Shown: positions 44,438-54,007, counted from the stretch's first letter. The stretch is 64,000 bases of DNA from Paenibacillus farraposensis (GCF_020736845.1 NZ_JAFFQR010000112.1:503415-567414), one strand, 5' to 3'. Numbers and translations are program-made. The notes: a model not told the origin generated them from the letters alone.

Positions 44438-47329
44438 CTACCTCCCCAATCTAATATTGTTTTTGGAATCCTGCTTCAACGCTGATTGAATAATTCGCTG
44501 TTGTTCTAGGCTGTGTACTTGTTGATAACCGCTCGCTGGACTGGAGCGTTCCGGTCTGCCCGCGTAGCGAATTTCCGCTCCTTGTGGCACAACATTGCGC
44601 AGACGAGGCTCAATATAGCTCCAGGCCCCCATATTTTTAGGCTCTTCCTGAGCCCATACGAATTCTTTGACAAGCGGGAAGCGGCTGAAAATATTCCGGA
44701 TTTCCTCTTCCGGGAATGGATACAGCTGTTCTACACGAATGATGTGCAGACGCTCCTCTGCTTCATTTTTCTCCTTCTCCAACGCCTCTTCCAGATCAAT
44801 CGCAATTTTGCCACTGCACAGTACAATCCGCTCTACACGATCAGGACGTGCACCCAGACCAGGCTGCTCCAGCACAGGACGGAATGCTCCTTTACTGAGC
44901 TCGGAAGCAGGTGAAGCAACGCGGCTGTTGCGAATCAGGCTTTTCGGCGACATCAGCACAAGTGGACGCGCCTCCTCACTATCGCTTAATGCAGCCTGAC
45001 GGCGCAGCAGGTGGAAATACTGGGAGGCGCTGCTCAGGTTGGCGACAGTCCAGTTGTTTTGTGCGGACAACTGGAGGAAACGCTCCAGCCGTGCGCTGGT
45101 ATGCTCGGGCCCTTGTCCTTCGCTGCCATGCGGCAATAGCATCACCAGACTGGATTTCTGTCTCCACTTGGCGCGTCCAGCCGATATGAACTGGTCGAAG
45201 ATAACCTGCGCACAGTTCGCAAAATCGCCGAATTGCGCTTCCCAAATGACTAACGTTTCAGGGGAATACACGTTATAGCCATACTCAAAGCCGAGAACCG
45301 ATGCCTCAGATAAAGGACTATTATGAATACTGAACGAAGCGCGTGCTTCCGGCAGTGTATGCAGCGGGCAGTGCGTCTTGCCGGTTTCAGGCTCATGCAG
45401 CACGAGATTGCGATGAGCAAAGGTCGCCCGCTCCGCATCCTGACCCGTCATACGAATCGGCTTGCCATCTGCGAGAATGGTAGCCAAGGCCAGCGTCTCC
45501 GCCAAGCTCCAATCTACCTTTTCGCCCTCGTTCAGTGCTGTTTTTCTACGCTGTAAAATTCGATCCAGCTTTGGATATACATGAAAATCCTTTGGCCATT
45601 TAAGCAAGTTATCATTAATTTGGCGCAGCTTTTTCAATTCCACCGCAGTGCGGACTACAGCGCCCTTATTTTTTCTTGCCTTAACAGGAGTTATTTCAGG
45701 CTCCTCTTCCTGCTGATTTTTTACATGCTCATGCGCTTCCTTCAAGCGGTTTTGCACCTTTTCAATCAGGCCGGCACCGAACGCTTCATCCACAATGCCC
45801 TGCGTCATCAAATTTTGAGCATACAATTTGCTCACCGTCGGATGACTCTTCACCTTGCGATACACCAGCGGCTGGGTGGTTTCCGGATCATCAGATTCAT
45901 TATGACCATAACGGCGATAACCGATCAGATCGATCAGGAAATCCTTTTTGAATCGATTGCGGTATTCACCAGCCATACGAGCTGCTGCGATGCAGGCTTC
46001 AGGGTTATCCGCATTCACGTGTACAATCGGAATTTCGTAGCCTTTGGCCAGATCACTGGCATAACGGGTCGAACGTGAATCAACACTCTCTGTCGTAAAG
46101 CCCAGGCGATTGTTCACAATAATATGAACCGTGCCACCATTACGGAAGCCGCGCAGATTGGTGAAATTGAGTGATTCTGCCACGATCCCTTCACCCGGGA
46201 AAGCCGCATCACCGTGCATAATAATGGTAGCTGCCTTGCTGACATCCAGTTGCGGATAGCCTGCTTGACTGCGATCTTCCTGTGCTGCGCGGGAAAAACC
46301 TTGTACGACCGGATTTACATACTCCAGATGGCTTGGATTATTCGCCAGCGTCAGTCGGGCCTGTACGGCTTCCCCATCCTTTACAAAACGATCTGCACCG
46401 AGATGGTACTTCACATCACCAGTCCAACCGTAGTTAATTCCGGTAGAGCCCTCCGACGGGTTCAAATCCTTATTCGGTGAATGATGAAATTCAGAGAAAA
46501 TTTTGCTGTAAGGCTTGCCCAGCACATGAGCCAACACATTCAAACGGCCCCGATGCGCCATCCCCATCAGAACGTTGCTCGCTCCTGCATTTGTCACTAG
46601 TCGAATGATTTCGTCGAGCACGGGGACAAGCACATCATTGCCCTCAATAGAGAAGCGCTTCTGCCCAACAAACGTTTTGTGCAAAAACTCTTCGAACTGT
46701 TCGACTTCTATCAATCTGCCTAGCAACGCCTTGCGTTCCTGTGTTGTGAGCGGCTTGGAGGACCAGTCGGATTCCGCATAGCTGTTCAGCCAGCGCCGTT
46801 CCTCCTCATTGTGAATGTGACTAAATTCATAGGCAATAGGGCCCGTATATGCTGCACGCAACCGTTGAATCGCTTCCCATCCGTTGAGTGTTACAGCAGG
46901 AGCGTTATCCCATATTAAAGAGGCTGGAAAAGCCTTTAAGTCCTGTTCAGTCAAGCCGTAGGCTGCTGGATCAAGCAAGCGTGTATCCTGCTCGGCATCC
47001 AATCCCAGCGGATCGATTTGGGCGGCCAAATGTCCGTATTCACGGATGTTCCACACCATTCTCCCCGCTGTAACCGCTTTCTGTAATGTGTTTGGATCAA
47101 GCTGCCCCTGAGCGCCTATAGGGGGGGACTGTAATTTGTAGTCTATCATGGAAGCAGCCGAGTATTCGGATTGCGGTGGCTCACCCCATTGATCAAACAG
47201 CTCGCGGTAAGCCGGATCAACCGCTCCGGGGTCCGCTACATACTTTTCATACTGGTCCTGTACATAACCTAGATTAGGTCCGTAATACGTCTCCCAAGGT
47301 ACCTTTCTACTACTCTCTTCCATTGTCAT
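44438..47329 (-). CDS. odhA: 2-oxoglutarate dehydrogenase E1
   Basis: The 963-residue ThDP enzyme decarboxylates 2-oxoglutarate. It shows the N-terminal GPNLGYVQDQYEKYVADP, the substrate and ThDP regions (GMAHRGRLNVLAHVLGKPY; HGDAAFPGEGIVAESLNF; NNRLGFTT, where most read NNQIGFTT), and the transketolase C domain (FGDFANCAQVIFDQFI). Length is typical. It is the first gene of odhAB; E3 is not nearby. The ATG has GGAGGG upstream. Confidence 0.97.
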   Translation of the reverse strand: MTMEESSRKVPWETYYGPNLGYVQDQYEKYVADPGAVDPAYRELFDQWGEPPQSEYSAASMIDYKLQSPPIGAQGQLDPNTLQKAVTAGRMVWNIREYGHLAAQIDPLGLDAEQDTRLLDPAAYGLTEQDLKAFPASLIWDNAPAVTLNGWEAIQRLRAAYTGPIAYEFSHIHNEEERRWLNSYAESDWSSKPLTTQERKALLGRLIEVEQFEEFLHKTFVGQKRFSIEGNDVLVPVLDEIIRLVTNAGASNVLMGMAHRGRLNVLAHVLGKPYSKIFSEFHHSPNKDLNPSEGSTGINYGWTGDVKYHLGADRFVKDGEAVQARLTLANNPSHLEYVNPVVQGFSRAAQEDRSQAGYPQLDVSKAATIIMHGDAAFPGEGIVAESLNFTNLRGFRNGGTVHIIVNNRLGFTTESVDSRSTRYASDLAKGYEIPIVHVNADNPEACIAAARMAGEYRNRFKKDFLIDLIGYRRYGHNESDDPETTQPLVYRKVKSHPTVSKLYAQNLMTQGIVDEAFGAGLIEKVQNRLKEAHEHVKNQQEEEPEITPVKARKNKGAVVRTAVELKKLRQINDNLLKWPKDFHVYPKLDRILQRRKTALNEGEKVDWSLAETLALATILADGKPIRMTGQDAERATFAHRNLVLHEPETGKTHCPLHTLPEARASFSIHNSPLSEASVLGFEYGYNVYSPETLVIWEAQFGDFANCAQVIFDQFISAGRAKWRQKSSLVMLLPHGSEGQGPEHTSARLERFLQLSAQNNWTVANLSSASQYFHLLRRQAALSDSEEARPLVLMSPKSLIRNSRVASPASELSKGAFRPVLEQPGLGARPDRVERIVLCSGKIAIDLEEALEKEKNEAEERLHIIRVEQLYPFPEEEIRNIFSRFPLVKEFVWAQEEPKNMGAWSYIEPRLRNVVPQGAEIRYAGRPERSSPASGYQQVHSLEQQRIIQSALKQDSKNNIRLGR

Positions 47330-47471
47330 CTCGTTCCCTCCGTCAAATTTTGAAATTCATAGCTGGACGGAAATCATTTTCATTTTGTTTTTCATTCATC
47401 CTTAAATCAAGTTGTTCACAATATGCTCACATTATATGAAATCCATCATCAAAAGTCGAATTTCACAGTTC

Positions 47472-47669
47472 TTATTCCTCTTCCATTGTATAAACTTTTC
47501 TAGCTGCGAGCATTTCCTTTTTCTCAACATATCCATGCGCAAATGAGATCAATCGGGCTATTCCACCTATGAAAAAAGCACCTGAGGTAGGATATGGTGT
47601 CAGTCCCATCCCCCACCCTGGCGCTTTATCATACAATTCACCGATCACCGTATCCATTCCTTTTCCCAT
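47472..47669 (-). CDS. Hypothetical 65-codon frame, N-terminus matches an ABC ATPase remnant
   Basis: The frame reads MGKGMDTVIGELYDKAPGW and ends ARKVYTMEEE. GMDTVIGE is the ABC-exporter segment that normally precedes the LSGGQ signature, and it lies in a shifted frame just after the remnant at 47645-47950. The rest matches nothing I know. There is no convincing ribosome site. It is most likely part of the same decayed gene, though a short expressed protein cannot be excluded. Confidence 0.3.
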   Translation of the reverse strand: MGKGMDTVIGELYDKAPGWGMGLTPYPTSGAFFIGGIARLISFAHGYVEKKEMLAARKVYTMEEE

Positions 47670-47950
47670 ATTTCATTCTGCCCCGCATCCAGCTTGCCAT
47701 ACCCGATATTTACACGAATCGCAACAGGGAACAGGAATACAACATCCTGCTGCACAATTCCAATCTGACGACGCAGAAAAACAAGCGTCAGATTGCTAGT
47801 ATCCAATCCATCAATCTTAATGCTGCGGCTTCGCCTCAGATTATTTCGCGTCAATAAGTCGTCCACCACGTAATTTACTGCGAGCGACAAACCCAGTAGA
47901 AACAAAAGCCAATAAGGTCTATAATATTCCAAAAACGGACTCCAAATCAT
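47645..47950 (-). pseudogene. Decayed ABC exporter (membrane plus ATPase) remnant
   Basis: The translation joins a first membrane helix (SPFLEYYRPYWLLFLLGLSLAV) directly to the ATPase segment IKIDGLDTSNLTL and LRRQIGIVQQDVVFLF, then NIGYGKLDAGQNEIWE. Intact exporters have about 370 residues between these parts, including Walker A, which is missing. The expected continuation GMDTVIGE appears 10 bases on in another frame, and LSGGQ and Walker B are gone. At least two internal deletions and a frameshift are therefore visible. It lies between odhA and tRNA-Pro. Confidence 0.75.
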
Positions 47951-47992
47951 AAAAAAATGCCCGGCAGGCGCAATATTTGCGTCAGCAGGACA
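47950..47992 (-). terminator. Terminator after tRNA-Pro
   Basis: On the minus strand AAATGTCC, TGC and TGACGCAA pair with TTGCGCC, TGC and CGGGCATTT, followed by seven T. Confidence 0.75.
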
Positions 47993-48004
47993 TTTGAATT
48001 GTAA

Positions 48005-48078
48005 TCGGAGTAGCGGGATTCGAACCCACGACCTCACCCACCCCAAGGGTGCGCGCTACCAGGCTGCGCTATACCCCG
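48005..48078 (-). tRNA. tRNA-Pro (GGG)
   Basis: A cloverleaf of 74 nt. Acceptor CGGGGTA pairs with TACTCCG; the anticodon arm is CACCC-TTGGGGT-GGGTG with anticodon GGG; the T arm is GTGGG-TTCGAAT-CCCGC. CCA is not encoded. Confidence 0.95.
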
Positions 48079-48208
48079 ATAAACCAGTGTATGTAGATCA
48101 ATGCTGTTATTTATCATTATAATCTGGTCATAAAAACCTGTAAAGGCATCATTTAGTTTGAATGATACGAAAAATATGAGCCCAAAACTGAGATCACAGG
48201 AGCTAATC

Positions 48209-48514
48209 ATGCACAGCAAAAAAATAATCATACTCGCAGCCTTACTTCTTTTAATACAGTTAAGCGTTCCTGTATGCTATACCTTTGCACAGCATAACTT
48301 TGTCATAGACCGGGAAACGAAAGAAAGATTAATGGAACAGTATGGTTTGGAAGAACCGGAACCCCCTACATCAGAACAGCAACGAGGCTTATTATTCAGA
48401 GGTGATTTTGGTTTTAGCCCTTCTGCTGGTGCTGTGATGCTGGAATTGACCATCTTAATTCGCAATCCACTTGTATTCATCAGTCATCAACTGATACACT
48501 CGTTGAAATTATAA
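48209..48514 (+). CDS. Small secreted hypothetical protein
   Basis: The 101-residue product has a clear signal peptide (MHSKKIIILAALLLLIQLSV, probable cut after TFA), a polar stretch with RETKERLMEQYGLEEPEPPT, and a hydrophobic C-terminal part. No family was recognised. The ATG at 48209 has AGGAG seven bases upstream, so expression is likely. It marks the start of the less conserved part of the window. Confidence 0.6.
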   Translation: MHSKKIIILAALLLLIQLSVPVCYTFAQHNFVIDRETKERLMEQYGLEEPEPPTSEQQRGLLFRGDFGFSPSAGAVMLELTILIRNPLVFISHQLIHSLKL

Positions 48515-48865
48515 GTTTTTTCTATTTAAAAAATTCAATGATATAGAATACAAGGATCATTCTTTCGTAGTAGTTGTGGGCTAACCGCTCAATAATCTCC
48601 GTGACAACTTGCAAAACCTCTCCTTCTAGTTCCCCTGCCAGTTGTAGATCGTGGGTGCAAAAAAGCACCTGAAATCACCATAAAGGTTTTTCAAGTGCTT
48701 TATAAGTTTGTTTTAAGTTGCTCGGGCAGTTACCCTTTGTAGCTTTGATAGTGCCATAGAGTACACTCGTTACAACTGGTTATTGCTAGAGCAAGCGAGA
48801 ATTAGTCTCGTTTGTAGTTTGATAAATCCCCTTCTCGAAAAAACGGAATTTTTCATCTTTCCTTA
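48515..48865. other. Gene-free gap with one hairpin
   Basis: No gene is supported. A terminator-like hairpin at about 48656-48702 (AAAGCACCTGAAA with TTTTTCAAGTGCTTT) probably ends the secreted-protein transcript. Confidence 0.45.
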
Positions 48866-49417
48866 TTATTTAGTTGCAGGAAAATTATTCTTGATTGGTG
48901 GAGTATAATCCCAACTTATCAATTTAATATGGTATTTATCAAGTAATTCATCTGCAAGGATTATTCCATTACTAGTTCCTATGCCGTTTTTTTCAATAAG
49001 CAGAGCATCAGGAAAGAAATGCTCATACTTCCTAGAATCCCCCAAATCCCCCATGTAGTAATTTGCACTTCCTGGACTATAGTATATTTCCTTTGTATTA
49101 TTGACTTTTAGTAACGTTATTTTTTCATTTCCGCTAGCTAATCTTTCCTTCCACTTGCGATATTTCCCTTGACCTTCATTTGAACCAATGCCATCATATT
49201 CGCATATTAACGTATCTTGAATAACCTTTCGTTGCCCGTTAATTTCATATTCCAGACGAAAGGGAAATTTCCCATATGTGATTTCAGGCTGAGGAGGATT
49301 TGGCTCTAATTGAATTCCTATGAATATTAGAAGCCAAGGTAAAGCAATGAACACTATGATTGCAAATGCCAACAACAACGGAATGCTTAGTAATAACAAT
49401 GTTTTTTTCACTTTCAT
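48866..49417 (-). CDS. Hypothetical single-pass membrane-anchored protein
   Basis: The 183-residue product has an N-terminal hydrophobic segment (LLLLSIPLLLAFAIIVFIALPWLLIFI, residues 7-33) and an outward-facing polar domain (YGKFPFRLEYEINGQRKVIQ; CEYDGIGSNEGQ). No family was recognised. The ATG has AGGAGGGG upstream. AT-rich composition and a place next to rhs toxin modules leave open an immunity role, for which there is no direct evidence. Confidence 0.6.
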   Translation of the reverse strand: MKVKKTLLLLSIPLLLAFAIIVFIALPWLLIFIGIQLEPNPPQPEITYGKFPFRLEYEINGQRKVIQDTLICEYDGIGSNEGQGKYRKWKERLASGNEKITLLKVNNTKEIYYSPGSANYYMGDLGDSRKYEHFFPDALLIEKNGIGTSNGIILADELLDKYHIKLISWDYTPPIKNNFPATK

Positions 49418-50056
49418 TTATACCCCTCCTGCTTCAGAGCCGTCTTTTCTCTGACGAATGCCTTCACTTGTTCTTTACTAAACCGTACCATGTACGTCAT
49501 ACTCTCAACCCGTCTTTCTTTTATTCTAATCGATTACGTTTGAAAATTTACAGAAACTATTTTACAGACTTAGAAAAAACCTTGGAAGGATACTCCCCTC
49601 ACAAGGCTATTTACCAAATCTAGTTGTCTCCATGTTAATACAGAATGCCTCTGATGCTCTGCCCCGCCAGCTTTAGGCTTCGCTTTTAGTGAGAAACTAC
49701 ACAATATAAAAAAGAGTATGCTTAGAAGATCGGTATACTCTTTCGGTCTTTCTATGTATGTCTTGCAGTTTTATACTTCTTGCTTCGTTGTCGCCTTTCT
49801 TTTCTTCATCAACTCTCTATGTCCCGCCAAGCTCAATTTTATTGTCAGAATACGAAGAATAAACCCGTTTAGGCTATATATCTAATCCGATCCAATACGT
49901 ATAAAGTAAATTAAAAAATTTGTAGATGCATTACATAGGTGATGTATGCTGCTGGTTGAATGATAGAATGATAGCTTTAGTAGTACTGGGTATTGCTCCA
50001 TCAGAAAAGAATTACCACATGGAGTTGTTACACTCGCATGTGGTAGGAATTAAACT
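49418..50056. other. Gap with decayed coding fragments and a terminator
   Basis: No intact gene is seen in these 640 bases. On the minus strand an open stretch near 49867-49772 reads LRILTIKLSLAGHREL onward and ends KKRKATTKQEV-stop, followed by a hairpin at 49711-49746 (AAAGAGTATGC with GTATACTCTTT). Another startless frame near 49690-49565 contains KAKPKAGGAEHQRHSVLTW. Both look like ends of lost genes. Confidence 0.4.
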
Positions 50057-50332
50057 CTATTTTAACATATTCAACCAACTAATGATTTTTTCTTGCATGA
50101 ATTCTGTTGCCTGATCAGCCAAGTAACATGTATACACATCGTTAATTATATTTATTGTTGTTTCATCTGTTGTTTCAAATAAATTGTCAAGCCCTTCTCT
50201 CCATTTTGACCAGTATGTCCAACACCATTTGGCAAAATCAGGATTAGGGAATTCATTCTTTCCCTCACTGAGTAATGTAAGCAACTCTTTTAGGTTTTCA
50301 CGATTATATTGTATAGCGTCCAAGTTGTTCAA
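50057..50332 (-). CDS. Immunity-like small protein of the second rhs tip module
   Basis: The 91-residue product starts at TTG 50332, nine bases after AGGAG, reading MNNLDAIQYNRENLKELLTL. It is an acidic, tryptophan-containing helical protein (FAKWCWTYWSKWREG). It begins 33 bases after the stop of a decayed toxin tip on the same strand, the standard place for an immunity gene of a polymorphic toxin. No specific Imm family was recognised. Confidence 0.55.
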   Translation of the reverse strand: MNNLDAIQYNRENLKELLTLLSEGKNEFPNPDFAKWCWTYWSKWREGLDNLFETTDETTINIINDVYTCYLADQATEFMQEKIISWLNMLK

Positions 50333-50365
50333 AGAACTATATCTCCTATCTTTTAACAATTTTAG

Positions 50366-50770
50366 TCAACGTGGAATCCAACCAATAATAGCATTTCGAT
50401 TAATATACTGAAATACTGAAATTTCTTTGTCGAGCATCGCATAGGCTGCAGCTTTACTATAATCATGTGCAGTAAGAGTCCATAACCCATACGGATTTTT
50501 GGCTTCTAGATCTTGTCTGTTAACCAGTCTTTGTAAATCCTTACCGTTAATAGCCCTGTAAATAATATGATCGTTATCTTTGTTTTTTCTATGCTTTCCT
50601 TACTTAAATAAGTTAATCCTAAGTACTGGGCTTTACTACGATCAATATCTCTTGGCTCTCACCAAATGGGGAAGCACTCAATAACCCACCTAAAACAATA
50701 CCAGCAGCCATACCAAAGGGACCACCTTTACTGCACACAAATTGCCGTAATAGTCGTATTGCTGCTGCAA
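50366..50770 (-). pseudogene. Decayed rhs toxin tip (orphan C-terminal module)
   Basis: Three frames in succession carry rhs-like coding: LQQQYDYYGNL (an rhs repeat) from 50770, then GPFGMAAGIVLGGLLSASPFGE in a second frame, then DRSKAQYLGLTYLSKESIEK through IIYRAINGKDLQRL to GWIPR-stop in a third. At least two frameshifts break it. The last segment resembles a polymorphic-toxin C-terminal domain (YRAI...L.A.NP.G.W). It is followed by an immunity-like gene. Confidence 0.6.
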
Positions 50771-50814
50771 TTTCTAAACGTGCCGCCCAATTTATTCGGC
50801 ACTGGGTGGGGGTA

Positions 50815-50850
50815 AAAAAAGACCCTGAGGAATTCAGTCCTCAAGGCCAT
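50815..50850 (-). terminator. Terminator after the first immunity-like gene
   Basis: On the minus strand CCTTGAGG pairs with CCTCAGGG, followed by TTTTTTT, about 17 bases past the stop at 50867. Confidence 0.8.
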
Positions 50851-50866
50851 AGTAAATAAGTAAAAG

Positions 50867-51250
50867 CTATACATTTTTGAGTACTTCATATTTTTTAGCT
50901 AGTATCCACCCATTCAAACCATATGAAGAAGATACCACAAAATATACGTATTGTTCTCTTCTTAGCTTTTCTGTTAGTTCCTCGATGTTATAATAATCAA
51001 TTGGCCAACAAGAATTTTTTTGTTTCTCCAATAATTCACGGTTATCATTGATAAATTGGCTCAACTCATATTTATCGACATCTAAAATTATGCTACCTTC
51101 TAAATGTGTTTCAAATAAGTGAGCTAATACATCACTAAAGACTAGTTCAGTAATTGATGAATCTGGATATTGAATAGTACTAATAATAATCTTTTGATTT
51201 TTCAAATCAACTTCATAAGAAATTATTTCACTATCGTGAATATTTGACAC
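50867..51250 (-). CDS. Immunity-like protein paired with the rhs toxin tip
   Basis: The 127-residue acidic protein starts at GTG 51250, eight bases after GGAGG, reading MSNIHDSEIISYEVDLKNQK. It lies 28 bases after the toxin stop on the same strand, the usual toxin-immunity order. The N-terminal IHDSEIISYEVD pattern is common in small immunity proteins. The assignment is by position; the family is not recognised. Confidence 0.6.
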   Translation of the reverse strand: MSNIHDSEIISYEVDLKNQKIIISTIQYPDSSITELVFSDVLAHLFETHLEGSIILDVDKYELSQFINDNRELLEKQKNSCWPIDYYNIEELTEKLRREQYVYFVVSSSYGLNGWILAKKYEVLKNV

Positions 51251-51278
51251 TTACTTAACCTCCAACTCGTAATTATTA

Positions 51279-51941
51279 CTATTGCCTAGGTTTTTTCTGA
51301 GTCCAATCCCACTCATGTCTATGTGGGAAAGTATGAGTTCCATCTGCGTTTGAATGGTCATAATCAATATCTAATTGTGCTCTTCCATCAGACCCATAAT
51401 ATCTTCTTTGTGTTAGAACACCATCCTTATTATATAAATCTACTGAGGTATTTGGTTCACCCTTTGGGTTTAAATTCCTTCCGGTTACAATTTTATGATT
51501 CTGATATGGCTCTCCACTTCCCCTTCTTAGTTCAAAAACGTCGCTTGATGATATTCCTTTACTACTATACCTCCCTCTACCAGCAGATCTTTCAGATTCT
51601 CCACCAATCATTCCACTAGCAGCTATCTCAAGAACTTCCGCATCTGTCCAATCCTGATATGCACTTAACAGCTGTTCTCTAGCCCAATCAGACTTGCCAG
51701 CACTATTCTTATAGGCACTCGTTCCCGTTACCAAGTCATATAAGTAATTGTACTGGTTTGCACCTCCAAAGATAGATTCAAAATCGTATCGTTTCCGTAT
51801 GAAGTCCTTGTATACCTGATAATACTGATTCTTTTTGGAATAACTCGCTTTGAACCTGGCTTCATTTAGTAATATTCTAAGTTCTTGATAATCAGTGGTT
51901 TCAAAAGAGAAGTTTCCGCTCGGGTCAACATACTTCAGCGG
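51279..51941 (-). pseudogene. rhs gene, 3' part: end of core plus toxin tip (cut off from its 5' part)
   Basis: From 51941 the frame reads PLKYVDPSGNFSFETTDYQE, the hallmark end of the rhs core, and runs open for 220 codons to the stop at 51279. The tip ends with NTSVDLYNKDGVLTQRRYYG and GTHTFPHRHEWDW. This resembles a polymorphic-toxin nuclease-like tail of the type-24 group, named from memory. The 5' part lies beyond the inserted element, from 63567. It is separated from any start except internal ATGs such as that at 51734, so the tip is probably silent as placed. Confidence 0.8.
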
Positions 51942-51964
51942 AGTAATCTATTTTTAACGAGGTA
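51936..51964 (+). other. attL-like junction of the inserted element
   Basis: The rhs core sequence CAGCGG ends at 51941. The element arm AGTAATCTATTTTTAACGAGGTA (51942-51964) follows. This arm matches the inverted right arm at 18 of 23 positions. The shared dinucleotide GG is at 51940-51941. Confidence 0.75.
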
Positions 51965-51978
51965 AGAACCTCTGTTGT

Positions 51979-53597
51979 TTACGAAATTAGACCGACGAAT
52001 CGGTAGTAAATATCAATGCGCTGTATACGCTTGCCATCCACCTTCTCAGCATCATATACAACAACCTTATCAATCAGTTCATTCAATATTGGTTTCGTTA
52101 ATTCCTTCATATCCGTATACTCTCGTACCAGTTCCAAAAATCGAGTCGTATTTTCTCGCTTGCTCTCGGCTTGTTGAAGCTGTTCCTCCAGCAGCTTGAG
52201 CCTCTCCTTCAATTGCGCTTGTTCTACTGTAAAATCTCGTGACAACGCCACATATTGCTCGTCTGTGATTTTTCCTAAAGCATTGTCTTCATACAGCTTC
52301 CGTTGAATCGTTTGCAGCTCACTTCCCCGCCTAACCAGCTTATCCCGCTCTTTAATTGCTGTTCCCCACTGCTTCTTCTGCTGGCTCTGACTCATGGTCG
52401 CCACCATCTCCACAAAGGTGCTTTCCTGCTCCCTGGCAATCCAGGCATGCCGCTGAATATCTGCCAAAACAATCTCGTAAATATCCATGTAGCTAATGTA
52501 ATGAAAGCTGCAATAGGCTTTGCCGCGCGTTCTGGACTGGTTGCATGCGAAGCTGCCGCGTCCACCTTTACCACCAGCCGTTTTACTACTGCCACCACGA
52601 GCAAAGGATAGCCCTTGTCCACAAGTCGAGCATTTCAGCAAACCCGCAAAAATTTGGTGCTTGCCCTCCTTCGTTGGGCGCTTCTTTACGCGAATGACCT
52701 TCTGCGCTAAAGCAAAGGTTTCTTCGTCAATGAGCGGCTCATGCGTATGCAGAACCTCAATCCATTCCTCTTCTGGTACCGTGACGGTTTCTTTTCGCTT
52801 AAAAGAAGGCTTCGTCGTCTTATGGCTCACCATATGTCCCAGATGCACCTTGTTCTGGAGAATGACCTTGACGGTTGTTGCGCCCCAATCATACGGATAC
52901 TTGGTGTTGACGACCTTCAAGTAACGCTGATGCTGTTCGGCTAGGTAAGCACGTGGGGTTAAAATGCAGTCTGCTTTTAACAGCCTGCCGATTTTGTAAG
53001 GACTGTGACCTTCGACTGCTAATCGAAAAATACGTTGCACAACTACCCCGGTATTTTCATCTGGAACCAGCTTATGCTTGTTCTGTTCGTCCTTCCGATA
53101 GCCATAAGGAGCAAAAGCGCCTGTATAGTCCCGTTTAAAGCCCGCTGTCGATAGCCGCTCTTGACCTTTCGACTCGTATCGCGGACAAACCATTCATTGA
53201 ACAGGTTGCGCAGCTCCATGAAGTCGTCTTCACCTTTGGCAGTGTCAATATTTTCACTGACAGCGATAAAGCGTACCTGATATTCAGGGAAAAACACCTG
53301 AATGCACAAGCTGGTTTCAATCTGGTTACGCCCTAAGCGGCTCAAGTCCTTCACCAGTACAATGTCAATGTTGCCGCTCTCAATATCCTGCTTCATACGC
53401 TGGAAATCAGGGCGGTCGAAGTTCGTGCCACTCCAGCCATCATCCACATAAATATCCGCTACTTCAAAGCGATGCTCTTTGGCAAAACGCTGGAGCAAAA
53501 TCTTTTGATTTTCAATGCTCATACTTTCACCACTCTGCTCATCGTCCCAACTGAGACGACAATAAATGGCTGTTCTTGTTCGCTGCTGTTTCTTCAT
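51979..53597 (-). pseudogene. Large serine recombinase (TnpX-like), split by a frameshift
   Basis: The resolvase domain starts KKQQRTRTAIYCRLSWDDE with the catalytic Ser in YCRLS, then DLSRLGRN and FRNIxNEW-like LRNLFNEWFVRDTSRK. Near 53124-53132 the frame shifts by one, and the recombinase domain continues in another frame (TGAFAPYGYRKDEQNKHK). A zinc ribbon (KCSTCGQ ... FACNQ ... YCSFHY) and a coiled coil (about residues 390-460) follow. Restored, it would be about 540 residues. The ATG at 53597 has AAAGGA upstream. It should have integrated the element, and as read it is inactive. Confidence 0.85.
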
Positions 53598-53779
53598 CCT
53601 CCATCCTTTCCCAGCAACAAATCGGCTGATTTCAGTATAATGGATTTCCAAGCCAAATTCCTGTTCTTTCCACAAATAGCGTAGCGAGGAACTTCAAACG
53701 TTGCTCCTTCAAAATAATGGACAGCTCCACTGAAAAATCAGGGAATCTTGTGGATTCCCAAAAAGTAAGTCCATGTGTC

Positions 53780-54007
53780 CTAATGCTGCTCGTCTTCCCA
53801 TTTTCGCAGAACAAGCCGCCTGATTTTGTCCCTGAGCGTGTCCTTGCCGATGTAGCAGCTTTGCACGATGTATATCGTTTTCCCAAGCTGTACCTTGCGT
53901 TGCTGCAAGTCTTCTACGGAATGATTGCGAAAACTTATTTCCCTTTGGGTTACTCCAGTAGGAACAGACGGTGAAAACAGCGACAGCCGCTTTTGCTCAT
54001 CAATCAT
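53780..54007 (-). CDS. Small protein upstream of the recombinase
   Basis: The 75-residue basic protein reads MIDEQKRLSLFSPSVPTGVT, then REISFRNHSVEDLQQRKVQLG, ending RRLVLRKWEDEQH. It precedes the recombinase on the same strand and has GGAGG six bases before its ATG. No family was recognised. Genes in this place often encode directionality or regulatory factors, which is only a positional guess. Confidence 0.55.
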   Translation of the reverse strand: MIDEQKRLSLFSPSVPTGVTQREISFRNHSVEDLQQRKVQLGKTIYIVQSCYIGKDTLRDKIRRLVLRKWEDEQH

